Positions 16,880-30,772 of a DNA stretch of 64,000 nucleotides are shown here, in pieces (the first letter of the stretch is position 1; each line of letters starts with the position of its first letter). This stretch comes from Acidimicrobiia bacterium (lineage in GTDB: Bacteria; Actinomycetota; Acidimicrobiia; UBA2766). Below the pieces are notes generated by a model. It searched no databases. It was not told where the DNA came from and was given only the letters and a program-made list of their open reading frames with translations. Position numbers and translations under genes: made by a program. Location: the NCBI GenBank assembly GCA_020850945.1, contig JADZDR010000052.1, positions 62,001 through 126,000 of the forward strand, in the 5' to 3' direction.

Positions 16880-18139
16880 ATGACCGGACACCTGGCGAGG
16901 ACGGATCCCGAGGTCGCGGCGATGGTCGAGCGGGAGCTCGAGCGCCAGCGCACGACCCTGCAGCTCATCGCGTCGGAGAACTTCGCGTCCCCGGCGGTCC
17001 TCGCGGCGGCGGGTTCCGTCCTCACGAACAAGTACTCGGAGGGGTACCCGGGGAAGCGCTACTACGGCGGCAACGAGGTCATCGACGTGGTCGAGGCGCT
17101 CGCCATCGAACGCGCGAAGGAGCTCTTCGGGGCCGCGCATGCCAACGTGCAGTCCCACAGCGGCGCGTCGGCGAACATGGCCGTGTACCTCGCCCTGCTC
17201 GAGCCGGGCGACAGGGTCATGGGCATGCGTCTCGACCAGGGTGGCCATCTCACGCATGGTTCGCCCGTGAACGCGAGCGGGATCCTCTACGACTTCGTGG
17301 CCTACGGCGTCCGCGAAGACACCGAGCATCTCGACTACGACCACGTCCGCGACGTGGCCATGCGCGAACGGCCCAAGCTGATCGTGGCGGGCGCGACCGC
17401 GTATCCCCGCCGGATCGACTTCGCCGCCTTCCGCCGCATCGCGGACGAGTGCGGGGCGATGCTCATGGTCGATGCCGCGCACATCATGGGGTTGATCGCC
17501 GGCGGCGCCCACCCCAGCCCCGTTCCCCACGCCGACGTGGTGACGACGACGACCCACAAGACGCTGCGCGGCCCGCGGGGCGCGATGATCCTGTGTCGCG
17601 AAGAGCTCGCTGCCCGTATCGACAAGGCGGTCTTCCCCGGCAGCCAGGGCGGCCCCCTCGACCATGTCGTGGCCGCCAAGGCCGTGTGCTTCCACGAGGC
17701 GATGCAACCCGAGTTCAAGGAGTACGCGGCGGCCGTCGTCGAAAATGCCCGCGCCCTTGCCGACGCCCTCGAGGACCTCGGCGTGCGCTGTGTCTCGGGC
17801 GGGACGGAGAACCACCTCGTCCTCGCCGACCTCCGATCCCTGGGCGTGACAGGACGCGACGCCGAGAAGTTCCTCGACCGGGCGGGCATCTCCCTCAACC
17901 GGAACACGATCCCCAACGACCCCGAACCGCCGCTGCGGGCCTCAGGTGTGCGTCTCGGCACGGCGGCCGAGACGACAGCCGGCATGGGAGCGGCGGAGAT
18001 GCGGTCCGTCGCCGAGCTCATCGTGCGGGCCCTGAAAGGCGGCGAGGACGAGATCGAGCCCGTGCGCGCCGAGATCCGCGAGCTCACGGCACATTTCCCG
18101 CCCTACGCGGAGGGAATCCCCCTACCCCAACAGACCTGA
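16880..18139 (+). CDS. glyA: Serine hydroxymethyltransferase
   Basis: PLP enzyme that interconverts serine and glycine with tetrahydrofolate and supplies one-carbon units. Signature runs are [20 protein letters not shown] and the Schiff-base lysine in [13 protein letters not shown], followed by [14 protein letters not shown]. The ORF track starts upstream in prmC; ATG 16880 directly behind GGAGGAGAC gives the usual N-terminus and 419 residues. One small deviation: DAAHIMG replaces the common DMAH-[IF]-AG. It sits in the rho-atp block at the position where mycobacteria carry a Sua5/YrdC gene. Confidence 0.95.
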   Translation: MTGHLARTDPEVAAMVERELERQRTTLQLIASENFASPAVLAAAGSVLTNKYSEGYPGKRYYGGNEVIDVVEALAIERAKELFGAAHANVQSHSGASANMAVYLALLEPGDRVMGMRLDQGGHLTHGSPVNASGILYDFVAYGVREDTEHLDYDHVRDVAMRERPKLIVAGATAYPRRIDFAAFRRIADECGAMLMVDAAHIMGLIAGGAHPSPVPHADVVTTTTHKTLRGPRGAMILCREELAARIDKAVFPGSQGGPLDHVVAAKAVCFHEAMQPEFKEYAAAVVENARALADALEDLGVRCVSGGTENHLVLADLRSLGVTGRDAEKFLDRAGISLNRNTIPNDPEPPLRASGVRLGTAAETTAGMGAAEMRSVAELIVRALKGGEDEIEPVRAEIRELTAHFPPYAEGIPLPQQT

Positions 18140-18158
18140 GAGCTACGGTCGGAACGAC

Positions 18159-19430
18159 ATGGCAGGAGTCCTCCTCGCAGACGGTGTCGTCTTCCTCGTG
18201 GCCTTCCTGGCCACGTGGTTGCTCACACCCGTCGCGGCGGCGATCGCCAAGCGCACGGGGGCGCTCGCCCTCCCCAACGAGCGCAGCCTCCACACGGAGC
18301 CGATCCCGTATCTCGGCGGGATCGCCATGTACGCCGGTCTGCTCGCCGCGTTCGTCGCCTCCCTCGCCCTGCCAGCCCTCCGCGAGGCCCTCTTCAGCGG
18401 CCCGGCCGCGCTCGGTGTGCTCGCGGCCGCCACGGTGGTGCTCGTCGTGATGACCGTGGACGACATCCGCGACATCAGCCCGCCCGCCAAGATCGCCGGC
18501 ATGGTGCTCGCCGCCGGGATCCTCGTCCTCCTCGGTGTCACCATGGTCCACGTGCGCGTGCCGTTCCTCGGCATCGTCTCGCTTCACCCGCAGGCGATGC
18601 CTCTCATCACGGCCGTATGGGTCATCCTCTTCTGCAACGCCATGAACCTCATCGACGGCCTCGACGGCCTCGCAGCAGGGGTCGCGGCCATCGCGGCCGC
18701 GGCCATGTTCGTATTCGCCGTGCGCCTGCAGGCTGTGGGGCTTCTCGAGATGGAATCCCTCGGCCCCGTCATCCTGGCCGCGGTATGCGGCATGGCCCTC
18801 GGTTTCCTGCGCTGGAACTTCCACCCGGCCAAGGTCTACATGGGAGACGGCGGGGCGATGCTCCTCGGGCTCCTCTTCGCGGCGGCGACGATGCTGATCG
18901 GGGGGCGCATCACGGCGTCCTACAGCGGGCAGACGTTCTTCTTCTTCGCACCCATGCTCATCCCGCTCATCATCCTCGGCATCCCCCTCGCCGACGTGCT
19001 GGTGAGCTTCGTGCGCCGCCTCGCCCGCGGGCAGTCGTGGCACGTCGCCGACCGCGAGCACCTCCACCACCGCCTCCTCGACCTCGGTCACGGCGAGAGG
19101 CGTTCCGTTCTCATGATCTACGCATGGACGGCCTTGCTCGCCCTCACCGTCCTCGTGCCTGCCTTCACGGGGCGGGGCAACGCCGTCGTGCCGTTCGCGC
19201 TCGCCGGCTTGGCCCTGTTCCTCTTCGCGGTCTTCCACCCGGGCAATCCGAAGCGGCCCGTGATCGTGTGGCGGGGCAAGCACGTGCGGTCGCATGCAGG
19301 CGCGTCGGCGTCGGGGGGGGAGAGCGCCGACAAAGCGGCTGCAACGGCCGAACCGATCGCACGCGACACGAGTCCGGGCACGGACGCGCGCTCCGTGCCC
19401 GATTTTGCCCGGCGCGTGCCCACCAGCTAG
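18159..19430 (+). CDS. wecA: Undecaprenyl-phosphate N-acetylglucosaminyl-1-phosphate transferase, WecA/TagO type
   Basis: Polyprenyl-phosphate HexNAc-1-P transferase of the MraY/WecA family, which starts lipid-linked wall polymer synthesis at the membrane. About eleven membrane segments. Catalytic motifs are TVDDIRD, NAMNLIDGLDGLAAG (Asp-rich), MGDGGAMLLG and the C-terminal HLHHRLLDLGH loop typical of the WecA branch. A hydrophilic tail of ~50 residues ends the protein. Its place directly before the atp genes matches rfe (Rv1302) in Mycobacterium. The acceptor is probably decaprenyl or undecaprenyl phosphate, and the exact HexNAc is not certain. Confidence 0.88.
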   Translation: MAGVLLADGVVFLVAFLATWLLTPVAAAIAKRTGALALPNERSLHTEPIPYLGGIAMYAGLLAAFVASLALPALREALFSGPAALGVLAAATVVLVVMTVDDIRDISPPAKIAGMVLAAGILVLLGVTMVHVRVPFLGIVSLHPQAMPLITAVWVILFCNAMNLIDGLDGLAAGVAAIAAAAMFVFAVRLQAVGLLEMESLGPVILAAVCGMALGFLRWNFHPAKVYMGDGGAMLLGLLFAAATMLIGGRITASYSGQTFFFFAPMLIPLIILGIPLADVLVSFVRRLARGQSWHVADREHLHHRLLDLGHGERRSVLMIYAWTALLALTVLVPAFTGRGNAVVPFALAGLALFLFAVFHPGNPKRPVIVWRGKHVRSHAGASASGGESADKAAATAEPIARDTSPGTDARSVPDFARRVPTS

Positions 19431-19489
19431 GTTGTGCACGGATTCACAAAGTCCTGCCCGTCGTCGGATACCCATCTCTCGGACCTGCT

Positions 19490-19909
19490 GTGGCCACAAA
19501 GTCGCGACGCGATCTCTACGAGGGTCTCGCCGATTCCGGCGCGGGCATCCACTTCGTTCTCACGACGGTCGTCTTCACGCTCGGTGGCATGGGCCTCGAC
19601 GCCCTCCTCGGCACCCGACCCGCGCTCACGATCGTGCTGGGAGTCGTCGGCTTCGTCGGCGGGTTCCTACGCGTCGTGTACTGGGAGCAGTACGAGGATG
19701 CGCGCCGCAAGACGTTGGGTCGGCCCGCCCGCCGCCAACGCGAAGTACCCCAGGTCCTGCGCGAGAAGGCCACGCGCACCCGCGGTGGCCGCGAGCCCGG
19801 CGACGTCACCGGCGTGGGGAGCTTTGCCGAGTACAGGCCGCGCCGCTTCGGTGACCCCGTCCCGGCGGGGCTCCTGCGGGCTGCACACTCCCGAAGGGGT
19901 GAGCACTGA
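19490..19909 (+). CDS. atpZ: AtpZ/AtpI-type small membrane protein at the head of the ATP synthase operon
   Basis: A 139-residue protein with two hydrophobic segments (GAGIHFVLTTVVFTLGGMGLD and LTIVLGVVGFVGGFLRVVYW) and a basic C-terminal tail. It matches the AtpZ/AtpI (putative F0F1-ATPase subunit) family, linked to ion supply or c-ring assembly. GTG 19490 is the only reasonable start, since the ORF track frame runs through wecA. Its stop overlaps the next start (TGATG). Confidence 0.75.
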   Translation: MATKSRRDLYEGLADSGAGIHFVLTTVVFTLGGMGLDALLGTRPALTIVLGVVGFVGGFLRVVYWEQYEDARRKTLGRPARRQREVPQVLREKATRTRGGREPGDVTGVGSFAEYRPRRFGDPVPAGLLRAAHSRRGEH

Positions 19910-20411
19910 TGCCGAGACCGAGGACGATCCTGCCGCGCCTGCCGGAGAAGACGGACTCCGGTGTACCCGAGTTCCCGTGCGGCCCGCGGGGCATAGAGAC
20001 GCGCATGGTGCGTCAGATGCTCCCCATCCTCCTCGTCATCACCCCCCTCGCCCTCCTTCTCGCCGGACTCCTCCGCGGGGCCGACGGCCTCGTGTCGGCC
20101 GCGATCGGCCTCGTCCTCGCCTTCGCGAACCTGTGGGCATCCGCCTTCATGATGGAGCGCGCCGCCCGCATCAGCCCGCAGATGCTCATGGCCGCGGCGA
20201 TGATGGGGTTCATCGGCCGCCTCGTGATCCTCACCGGCATCGTTCTCCTCCTCAGCCTCGTGCCCTTCGTCGACGTGCCGACGCTCGTGGTCGTGCTCGC
20301 CGCCACCCACATCGTGCTCGTCGTGGGTGAGACCCTCGTCGTGGGTGCCGACGACCGCGCCCGCGACAGGGAGCGTGTCCTCCGCCATGCCCCCGAAAGG
20401 AATGTGGCCTG

Positions 20412-20412
<1 letters not shown>
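19909..20412 (+). CDS. atpI: ATP synthase protein I (AtpI)-like membrane protein
   Basis: A 167-residue protein with a hydrophilic N-terminus of ~33 residues and four hydrophobic segments (MLPILLVITPLALLLAGLL, LVSAAIGLVLAFANLWAS, MLMAAAMMGFIGRLVILTGI and TLVVVLAATHIVLVVGETL). Size, topology and position fit AtpI, which assists c-ring assembly. A downstream ATG at 20005 (MVRQML) is an alternative start. It overlaps both neighbours by TGATG, so it is translated as part of the operon. Confidence 0.72.
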
Positions 20413-21465
<1,053 letters not shown>

Positions 21466-21505
21466 CAGAACCGACCGATCACAGAACAGAACACTTGGAG
21501 TTGCA

Positions 21506-22069
21506 GTGAACGTACTGGCGCTCATCCTCGCCGCCGAAGAAGAAGGTGGCCACGCCAAGGAGGGGATCAACAAGATCCTGCCGCAGGGCTTCGAGATCTT
21601 CTGGGGCCTCGTGATGTTCGTGCTCCTCTTCGTCCTCCTCTGGAAGTTCGCGATCCCGGCGTTGAAGAAGGCACTCGACAATCGGGCGGAGACGATCGAG
21701 TCCGACCTGAAGCGGGCCGAGGAGGCCAAGCTCGAGTCCGAGGAGCTCCTCGCCGACTACCGCAAGCAACTCGCCGGCGCAAAGGACGAGGCGGCCAAGA
21801 TCATCGAAGAGGGTCGCAAGACCGCGGACGAGCTGAAGAAGGAGATCCTCGCCAAGGCCGAGTCGGAGGCAGGCGAGATCGTCGAGGCGGGCCGCCGTGA
21901 CGTCGAGGCCGCCGTGGCGTCGGCGCAGGCGGAGCTGCGCCGCCAGATGGCGGACCTCTCCGTCGACCTCGCGGGGCGCATCCTCGGGCGTGAGCTCGAC
22001 GCGGCCGCCCAGCAACAGTCGATCGACGAGTTCATCGCCGAGCTCGAGGCGATGGAGGCCGGCCAGTGA
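21506..22069 (+). CDS. atpF: ATP synthase F0 subunit b
   Basis: Stator subunit with one N-terminal membrane helix (FEIFWGLVMFVLLFVLLWKFAIPAL) and a long charged, heptad-like helix (ALDNRAETIESDLKRAEEAK and beyond). 187 residues. The ORF track merges it with upstream sequence. GTG 21506 after TTGGAG is the likely start. Unlike in mycobacteria, b and delta are not fused. It overlaps atpH by GTGA. Confidence 0.93.
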   Translation: MNVLALILAAEEEGGHAKEGINKILPQGFEIFWGLVMFVLLFVLLWKFAIPALKKALDNRAETIESDLKRAEEAKLESEELLADYRKQLAGAKDEAAKIIEEGRKTADELKKEILAKAESEAGEIVEAGRRDVEAAVASAQAELRRQMADLSVDLAGRILGRELDAAAQQQSIDEFIAELEAMEAGQ

Positions 22070-22602
22070 GCGATCCCGTCGAGGGCTATGCGAAGGCGGT
22101 CATAGACGTCGCCCAGGCCGAAGGGGTCCTCGACGACGTCGAGGACGAGCTGTTCCGTCTCGCCCGCACGCTCGAGGCGAACCCCGACCTCGTGCAGGGC
22201 CTGTCCGATCCCGGCGTACCCGCCACCCGGCGCCAGGCGATGATCGAGGAGCTGCTCACGGGCAAGGCCCTGCCCCAGACGGTCTCGCTCGTCAGCTTCG
22301 TGGTCGGTTCGGGTCAGGGCCGCCGCATCCTCGAAATCGTCGCCCGCACGCTCGATCTCGCCGCGGCCGAACGCAACCGTGTCGTGGCACAGGTGAGGGC
22401 GGCGACCCCGCTCGACGCCGAGACCAAGGCGCGCCTCGCCACAGCTCTCGGCCGGGTGACGGGCAAGACCGTCGAAGTGAGAGCGTCGGTGGACGCGAAC
22501 GTGATCGGCGGTGTCTGGGCCAAGGTCGGAGACGACGTCATCGACGGCACCGTGAGGCACCGCCTCGAACGGTTCCGTGAAGGTCTACACAGGAGCACGT
22601 GA
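22066..22602 (+). CDS. atpH: ATP synthase F1 subunit delta
   Basis: Connects the b stalk to the top of F1. The 178-residue protein is normal length: N-terminal helical bundle ([23 protein letters not shown]) and a C-terminal OSCP-type segment ([39 protein letters not shown]). The start GTG 22066 overlaps the atpF stop. Confidence 0.93.
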   Translation: MSDPVEGYAKAVIDVAQAEGVLDDVEDELFRLARTLEANPDLVQGLSDPGVPATRRQAMIEELLTGKALPQTVSLVSFVVGSGQGRRILEIVARTLDLAAAERNRVVAQVRAATPLDAETKARLATALGRVTGKTVEVRASVDANVIGGVWAKVGDDVIDGTVRHRLERFREGLHRST

Positions 22603-22603
22603 G

Positions 22604-24256
22604 ATGGCAGAACTGGTCATCAAGCCCGAGGAGATCACCTCAGTCCTCCGCAAGTACGTGGAGGGCTACAAGACCGAGCTCGACGTCGAGGAGGTCGGCA
22701 AGGTCATCGAGGTCGGTGACGGCATCGCGCACGTGACCGGGCTGCCCGGCGCGCTCGCGAACGAGATCGTCGAGTTCGAGAACGGTGCCTCCGGGCTCGC
22801 CTTCAACCTCGAGGAGAGCTCCATCGGAGTCATCGTCCTCGGTTCCGCCGACGAGATCGAGGAGGGAATGACGGTCCGCTCGACCGGCCGCATCCTCTCC
22901 ATCCCGGTCGGGGACGAGATGTTGGGCCGTGTCATCGACCCGCTCGGCCGGCCCCTCGACGGCAAGGGGCCGATCAACACAGCCGCATCCCGCATGCTCG
23001 AGCTCCAGGCGCCCACGGTCGTGCAGCGTCAACCGGTGCACGAACCCCTCCAGACGGGGATCAAGGCCATCGACGCCATGACCCCGATCGGCCGCGGCCA
23101 GCGTGAGCTGATCATCGGTGACCGCCAGACCGGCAAGACCGCCGTCGGCGTGGACGCGATCATCAACCAGAAGGGTCAGGGCGTCAAGTGCATCTACGTC
23201 GCCTGTGGCCAGAAGGCGTCGACGGTCGCCGAGATCGTCGAGCAGCTGCGCGAGAACGGCGCCATGGAGTACACGGTCGTCGTGAACGCGCCGGCGTCGG
23301 CTCCCGCCCCCTTCCAGTACCTCGCCCCCTACTCGGGTGCGGCGATCGGTCAGCACTGGATGTACAACGGCGACGCGGCGCTCATCATCTACGACGACCT
23401 GAGCAAGCAGGCGGTCGCCTACCGTCAGCTCTCCCTCCTCCTCCGCCGCCCGCCGGGTCGTGAGGCCTACCCGGGCGACGTCTTCTACCTCCACTCGAGA
23501 CTTCTCGAGCGGGCCGCCAAGCTCTCCGACGAGCTCGGGGCGGGCTCGCTGACGGCTCTGCCGATCATCGAGACGCAGGCGAACGACGTTTCGGCGTACA
23601 TCCCGACGAACGTGATCTCGATCACGGACGGACAGATCTTCCTCGAGACCGACCTCTTCAACTCCGGGCAGCGTCCGGCAATCAACGTCGGCATCTCGGT
23701 GTCCCGTGTCGGCGGTAACGCCCAGGTCAAGTCCATGAAGAAGGTGGCCGGGTCCCTCCGTCTCGACCTCGCGCAGTACCGCGAGCTCGCCGCGTTCGCC
23801 GCGTTCGGGTCCGACCTCGACGCCGCGTCGCAGGCACAGTTGCGGCGGGGTGAGCGGCTCACCGAGCTCCTCAAACAGCCGCAGTTCACGCCCTACGACG
23901 TGGTCGACCAGGTCGTGGCCATCTGGGCGGCGACCGAAGGGCACATGGACGACGTCCCCATCGCCGCCGTGCACCACTTCGAGCGCGACTGGCTCGCGTT
24001 CCTGCACAGCCGGTACTCGAAGGAGATGGAGACGCTGCGCACGGACTACACCGACGCCACGGTCGACACGCTCGTGAAGGCAGTACGGGAGTTCAAGGAG
24101 ACGTGGACACCGCCCGAAGGTGTCGTCTTCGCACCCGGGGCGGAGCGGGAGATCGAGAAGATCGAAGAGGACGTCGAGGCCGCTGAGGCCCTCCACGAGC
24201 TCCACGACGAGGAGCACCACGGCGAGGGCGGTACGGCGGTCGGCGGTCCGGTCTGA
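22604..24256 (+). CDS. atpA: ATP synthase F1 subunit alpha
   Basis: Non-catalytic nucleotide-binding subunit. The P-loop is [30 protein letters not shown] and the signature segment [14 protein letters not shown] are present. A ~35-residue acidic/His tail ([13 protein letters not shown]) extends the C-terminus. ATG 22604 ([16 protein letters not shown]) is preferred over the earlier in-frame ATG 22577, which would overlap atpH. Length 550. Confidence 0.96.
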   Translation: MAELVIKPEEITSVLRKYVEGYKTELDVEEVGKVIEVGDGIAHVTGLPGALANEIVEFENGASGLAFNLEESSIGVIVLGSADEIEEGMTVRSTGRILSIPVGDEMLGRVIDPLGRPLDGKGPINTAASRMLELQAPTVVQRQPVHEPLQTGIKAIDAMTPIGRGQRELIIGDRQTGKTAVGVDAIINQKGQGVKCIYVACGQKASTVAEIVEQLRENGAMEYTVVVNAPASAPAPFQYLAPYSGAAIGQHWMYNGDAALIIYDDLSKQAVAYRQLSLLLRRPPGREAYPGDVFYLHSRLLERAAKLSDELGAGSLTALPIIETQANDVSAYIPTNVISITDGQIFLETDLFNSGQRPAINVGISVSRVGGNAQVKSMKKVAGSLRLDLAQYRELAAFAAFGSDLDAASQAQLRRGERLTELLKQPQFTPYDVVDQVVAIWAATEGHMDDVPIAAVHHFERDWLAFLHSRYSKEMETLRTDYTDATVDTLVKAVREFKETWTPPEGVVFAPGAEREIEKIEEDVEAAEALHELHDEEHHGEGGTAVGGPV

Positions 24257-24283
24257 CCGGTACCCGCCCTTTGAGGAGAACAC

Positions 24284-27073
<2,790 letters not shown>

Positions 27074-27097
27074 CCACGGACGGTGCCGGCTGTCAGG

Positions 27098-27895
27098 TCA
27101 TCCAGGGGATCCGTCGTCGTCGGCCACGGGATGGCCGGTGTTGCGGGCGCGCCGTCTCGCCCCGAGCTGATCCCGAACCCGGCTCTGTCCGGCGGGTGGC
27201 TGGGGATCGGCACCGCCGGGACCCCCCGTTTCCGTGCTCTCGTTCCCGGCCTCGGCCCCGTCCGCAGCGGGAAGGGCGGCCTGCGCGTCGTGCGTCCCGT
27301 GGCCGCTCAGCGCGAACACGAGGGACGCCCACGTCCAGCCGACAACGAGCCCGGCGACGGCATCACTTGGATGATGCACGCCGAGATAGACACGTGATGC
27401 GGCCACGCACACGGCACACGCGAAGAGGGGGGACTTGGGCCAGCCGTGCAGCTCGGCGAGTGTGCGGGCTGCCGCCGCTGCAGTCGCCGCATGGCCGGAC
27501 GGAAACGAGGAGTCGCGCACGCGCACGAGGTGGCCGCCCGCATGCGGACGTTCCCGGGCGAGAACCGCCTTCACGAGCGTGTAGATGCCGGCACATCCCG
27601 CCATCGACACGACGGCGGCGACAGCCGGCGCCGCCTCGTTGCGCCGCCGCGAGATGACCGCTGCGTCCCCCATGACTCCCACGTGCGTGACCCAGCTTCC
27701 CGCCTGTGTGACCGTCTTGGCCAGACGCGTGCCGGCCGGGCTCTGGAGGTCGCGAACGTAGCGGCCGATCCCACGATCGAGATCGCGCAGCCGCGGCCGG
27801 TAGGGAGGCGTGGCAAGCGACATGGCCGTGTCGAGGCGCCGCAACACGCGTAGGATTCTGTCCAGCCTGTCGAGTGTCCGGCCCAGCGGAGTCAT
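27098..27895 (-). CDS. PAP2-family membrane phosphatase
   Basis: All three PAP2 (type 2 phosphatidic acid phosphatase) motifs are present: KAVLARERP, FPSGHAA and SRVYLGVHHPSD. They place the catalytic His residues next to the membrane. Such enzymes dephosphorylate lipid or isoprenoid phosphates. An N-terminal amphipathic ~70 residues (RLRDLDRGIGRYVRDLQSPA) precede about four membrane segments, and a Pro/Gly-rich tail follows. Start options are ATG 27895 and ATG 27823; the longer is listed, with modest confidence. The exact lipid substrate is unknown. Confidence 0.85.
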   Translation of the reverse strand: MTPLGRTLDRLDRILRVLRRLDTAMSLATPPYRPRLRDLDRGIGRYVRDLQSPAGTRLAKTVTQAGSWVTHVGVMGDAAVISRRRNEAAPAVAAVVSMAGCAGIYTLVKAVLARERPHAGGHLVRVRDSSFPSGHAATAAAAARTLAELHGWPKSPLFACAVCVAASRVYLGVHHPSDAVAGLVVGWTWASLVFALSGHGTHDAQAALPAADGAEAGNESTETGGPGGADPQPPAGQSRVRDQLGARRRARNTGHPVADDDGSPG

Positions 27896-28039
27896 CTCGA
27901 GTGGTATAGCCGATGTGAGCCGGGGCCAAGACCCAGATGCCTCCTCGCCGTGGTGTGGTGGGGGGAGACGGGTGGATTCCGTCGAATATGTCGAGTAGGT
28001 GGTTTGCCGGAGCCGGGCGGAGCTCCGCAGCGAAGCGAT

Positions 28040-29110
28040 ATGACCGATTCCGACAAGAACCCAGATCTCGTGGACGATGCATCCGATGCGGCTCGGACCG
28101 CCTTCGATGCTCTGACGGCTACCTCTCCTCCGGCTGAGGCTGCGGCGACAGCGGCGACAGCGGCGCCACCCACGACGGGCAGGAGCGACCCGGCACCGTC
28201 GTCTACAGCGACCCCACGGCCGTTCTCCAAGACCCTCGATGAGCCCGGTGGAGACGGCGAGCCGGTGAGCATCACGTGGGCGGCAGGCTTCGGCACCCCC
28301 CACGCGTCCGGTGCTGCCCATTCCACCCCGGGGCGGGACGAGACAGGGACGGGTCGAGCGGGGCGGCGGCGTCGTCGAGGTGACCGGGCCGGCGTCGATC
28401 CCGAGCTCGTGCGCAAGGCCGAGTCGGTCGAGGCAGGCGCCTCGTCGCGGGCGACGCGCCTCAAGCAGGCCGGCATCGTGGCTGCAGTGCTCGTCGCCAC
28501 GGCCATGGCGACACTCATCGTCGCCTCGGCGTTCCGCGGGCCGGCGCGTGAGGCGGCGCGCCTCGAGGAGGAGACGAAGCTGAACGGCCTCGGCACGGGT
28601 GAAGAGGTGTTGCCGGACCCGGTGCCGGCAGGTGAGGAGGGTCCACCCAAGACCGCTCCTCCCTCGACGGCGGCCAACTCGACGCAGACGTCCGGTTCGC
28701 AGTCGACGGGGTCGGTCGAGTCGAGCACCGTGAAGACGGCGCCGCCTTCGACAGTGGGCTCGTCACTCATCACCCCCGGGGGGGGCGGTGACCAGCAGGT
28801 CGTGTATCTCGTCTCCGGCCTCGGCCTCACATTCACCACGACAGCAGGGAACTGCTCCGATTTCGAGGGCAACCCGCTCTGTGCCCACGTCGCGCTCGAG
28901 GTCGGCGAGAGACTCGTGATCAGCCGGATCGGCGACGGTGAACCTGCCACCAACATCTGGCTGCTCGATTCCACGGGGGCGCTGGCACTTGTCGGCGAGG
29001 GGGACGGGTTCTGGACCTTCGAGGCGAAGGCGCCGGTCGACAAGGGCAACATCGTCATCTACGCAGAGGGCGTCATCCCGCTCTTCATCGATTTCGCCGT
29101 CGGGGACTAG
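28040..29110 (+). CDS. Single-pass membrane protein of unknown function
   Basis: The start is ATG 28040 (MTDSDKNPDLVDDASDAART). The first ~150 residues are Ala/Pro/Thr-rich and probably disordered, ending in a basic patch (GRAGRRRRRGDRAG). One membrane helix follows (QAGIVAAVLVATAMATLIVAS), then a Ser/Thr/Pro linker and a compact C-terminal domain of ~100 residues (QQVVYLVSGLGLTFTTTAGN, VALEVGERLVISRIGDGE). That domain is beta-rich with two cysteines and was not recognised. It is convergent with the Pro-rich protein gene, 19 bp apart. Function unknown; an extracytoplasmic sensor or adaptor is conceivable. Confidence 0.65.
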   Translation: MTDSDKNPDLVDDASDAARTAFDALTATSPPAEAAATAATAAPPTTGRSDPAPSSTATPRPFSKTLDEPGGDGEPVSITWAAGFGTPHASGAAHSTPGRDETGTGRAGRRRRRGDRAGVDPELVRKAESVEAGASSRATRLKQAGIVAAVLVATAMATLIVASAFRGPAREAARLEEETKLNGLGTGEEVLPDPVPAGEEGPPKTAPPSTAANSTQTSGSQSTGSVESSTVKTAPPSTVGSSLITPGGGGDQQVVYLVSGLGLTFTTTAGNCSDFEGNPLCAHVALEVGERLVISRIGDGEPATNIWLLDSTGALALVGEGDGFWTFEAKAPVDKGNIVIYAEGVIPLFIDFAVGD

Positions 29111-29129
29111 CAGTCGTCGCCGATCTCAT

Positions 29130-30533
29130 TCAGGCGACGCGAGCCTGGCCTTCATCGCCCTCCACGTCACGGATCGTGAAGGATTGGAGGTTGCCGACCG
29201 TCGGACCGGGCTGCGTGAGGGTGACGAGGGAGCTCTCCACTGCAGCCTCAGGACTGGCGGGGGATCCCCCTCCCCGGCCCGCGAGCAGCCACCAGCCGAG
29301 GGCGAGCACCGCGACCACGCAGGCGGTGATGAGCGCCACACGGACGAGAAGGGAACGGCGCGAGGCGGTGCCGTCCCGCGGGGGCGACTTCGGGAAGGAA
29401 CGCGGTCCCGCGACGGGTGCGTCGAGGGGAACCGGACCCGCAGGGGTGAGCGGAGTGTCGAGGGGGGCGGAACTCGACCACGCGGCCGGTCCGGGAGCCT
29501 GCGCAGGGAGGGTCCACGTCGCGTCAGGGGGTGCGGGAGTGGGCTGTGGAACCGGTTGCGCCCATGCTGTGTCGAGCGGGGTGAAGGCGTTCCCGTCGGG
29601 GCGCAGGGTCCACTGCGCGTCCGTCGGCACGTGCAGGTCGGACGCCGGCGGCCGAGGGGGAAGCGGTGCCACGGGGGGTGCGGGGGGGGCGAGGCCCGGG
29701 GTGGCACCCGGTGGTACCGGGGGCGGGGCCGACGTGTCCGCGGGTGGCACAGTCAGGAGTGGAGGCGCCGGGAGTGGAGGCGCCGGGAGTGGTGGTGTCG
29801 CGAGAGGGGTGGGGTCCGCCTGCTGCGCGAGGGGCGGCACCCACTGCGTCTCGGGCGGGGGCGTGTGGACCTGGGGTGGGGCGATCCCGTTGTGTGGGGG
29901 TACGGGCGGGGGCGTGTGGACCTGGGGTGGGGCGTTCCCGTTGTGTGGGGGTACGGGTGGGGCGTACGCCTGTGCCTCAGGGACGGCGGGGACCGCGGGG
30001 ACGGCTGCTTTGACCCACGATGCGTCCGGCTCTGCCTCGAGCGCAGCAGGAGCCTCCGTGCGGATCGTGGCTCGTGGATCCCCGATGACGGCATCCGGTG
30101 CGAGCACGTGGCGCGGCGGGGCCGCGTAGAAGAGGTTGCGGCGCGGCATCCAGTCCTGCTGGGGGCGGCGCGAGGGGTCGGTGAGATCCCGCGCATCGAC
30201 TCCGGCAGGAGGCAGGGCCTTGGGGCCACCGGCGGGGAGTGCGCTCGTCGGCCAGCGGCGTGCGCGAGACCGGTACTTGACCTGATCGACCCCCACATCG
30301 ACTGCCTGGGGTGCGGGAGGTGACACGGGCCGCAGCACCTCGGCTTGGGACCCGGAGCCGTTCACCGGCGGTACCTGCGCTGGGATGTAGGACGGCTCCG
30401 AACCAGGCGCCGGGTAGGGGGCGCTCTGACCTGGGAGCTCCCACTCCTGGGCCATGGAGTCCAGCACATGTGGCGGGGGCTGGGGCCGTAGCGGCTCCTG
30501 CACCTGACCCGGATGTTCCCTGTTCACGTTCAC
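29130..30533 (-). CDS. Proline-rich single-pass membrane protein, unknown
   Basis: 467 residues, about a quarter proline in the central region, with a C-terminal membrane helix (VRVALITACVVAVLALGWWLLA) and a short extracytoplasmic tail. Internal duplications are visible: a 51-bp tandem repeat encodes VPPHNGNAPPQVHTPPP then VPPHNGIAPPQVHTPPP, and PPLPA repeats lie just downstream. The N-terminal cytoplasmic part is likely disordered. GTG 30533 is the ORF start, with another GTG two codons later. Codon use is biased as in neighbours. No family recognised; a scaffold role is only a guess. Confidence 0.6.
   Translation of the reverse strand: MNVNREHPGQVQEPLRPQPPPHVLDSMAQEWELPGQSAPYPAPGSEPSYIPAQVPPVNGSGSQAEVLRPVSPPAPQAVDVGVDQVKYRSRARRWPTSALPAGGPKALPPAGVDARDLTDPSRRPQQDWMPRRNLFYAAPPRHVLAPDAVIGDPRATIRTEAPAALEAEPDASWVKAAVPAVPAVPEAQAYAPPVPPHNGNAPPQVHTPPPVPPHNGIAPPQVHTPPPETQWVPPLAQQADPTPLATPPLPAPPLPAPPLLTVPPADTSAPPPVPPGATPGLAPPAPPVAPLPPRPPASDLHVPTDAQWTLRPDGNAFTPLDTAWAQPVPQPTPAPPDATWTLPAQAPGPAAWSSSAPLDTPLTPAGPVPLDAPVAGPRSFPKSPPRDGTASRRSLLVRVALITACVVAVLALGWWLLAGRGGGSPASPEAAVESSLVTLTQPGPTVGNLQSFTIRDVEGDEGQARVA
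29859..29961 (-). repeat. 51-bp tandem duplication in the proline-rich gene
   Basis: GCGTGTGGACCTGGGGTGGG occurs at 29861 and again 51 bp later, followed by nearly identical sequence. It encodes two 17-residue units that differ by one residue (Asn/Ile). Confidence 0.85.
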
Positions 30534-30772
30534 CGTGGCGTCCTACCGGTCATCGCTTCGCATTCCGCGCATACGAGATGATCCCGCTGTTGTGCCGTGT
30601 TCCACGCTCGCGGCCGATGTACAAGGGGTCCGCAGCCAACGGATCCGGTCGGGGCATCGACCCTGGCCTGGGACACAACGTCCTGTACCGCAACGTTCGG
30701 CATGCCACCCCGGTTCCCCTGCGTGGGCGCTCGAGCAGAATACTGGGGGTTCGAAGATGGAGGAAGTCGAGG
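30534..30772. other. Divergent intergenic region, 239 bp
   Basis: It separates the proline-rich protein gene from the acyl-CoA mutase gene. GGAGG at 30759 is the mutase ribosome site. No convincing promoter, operator or RNA structure was seen. Confidence 0.4.
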
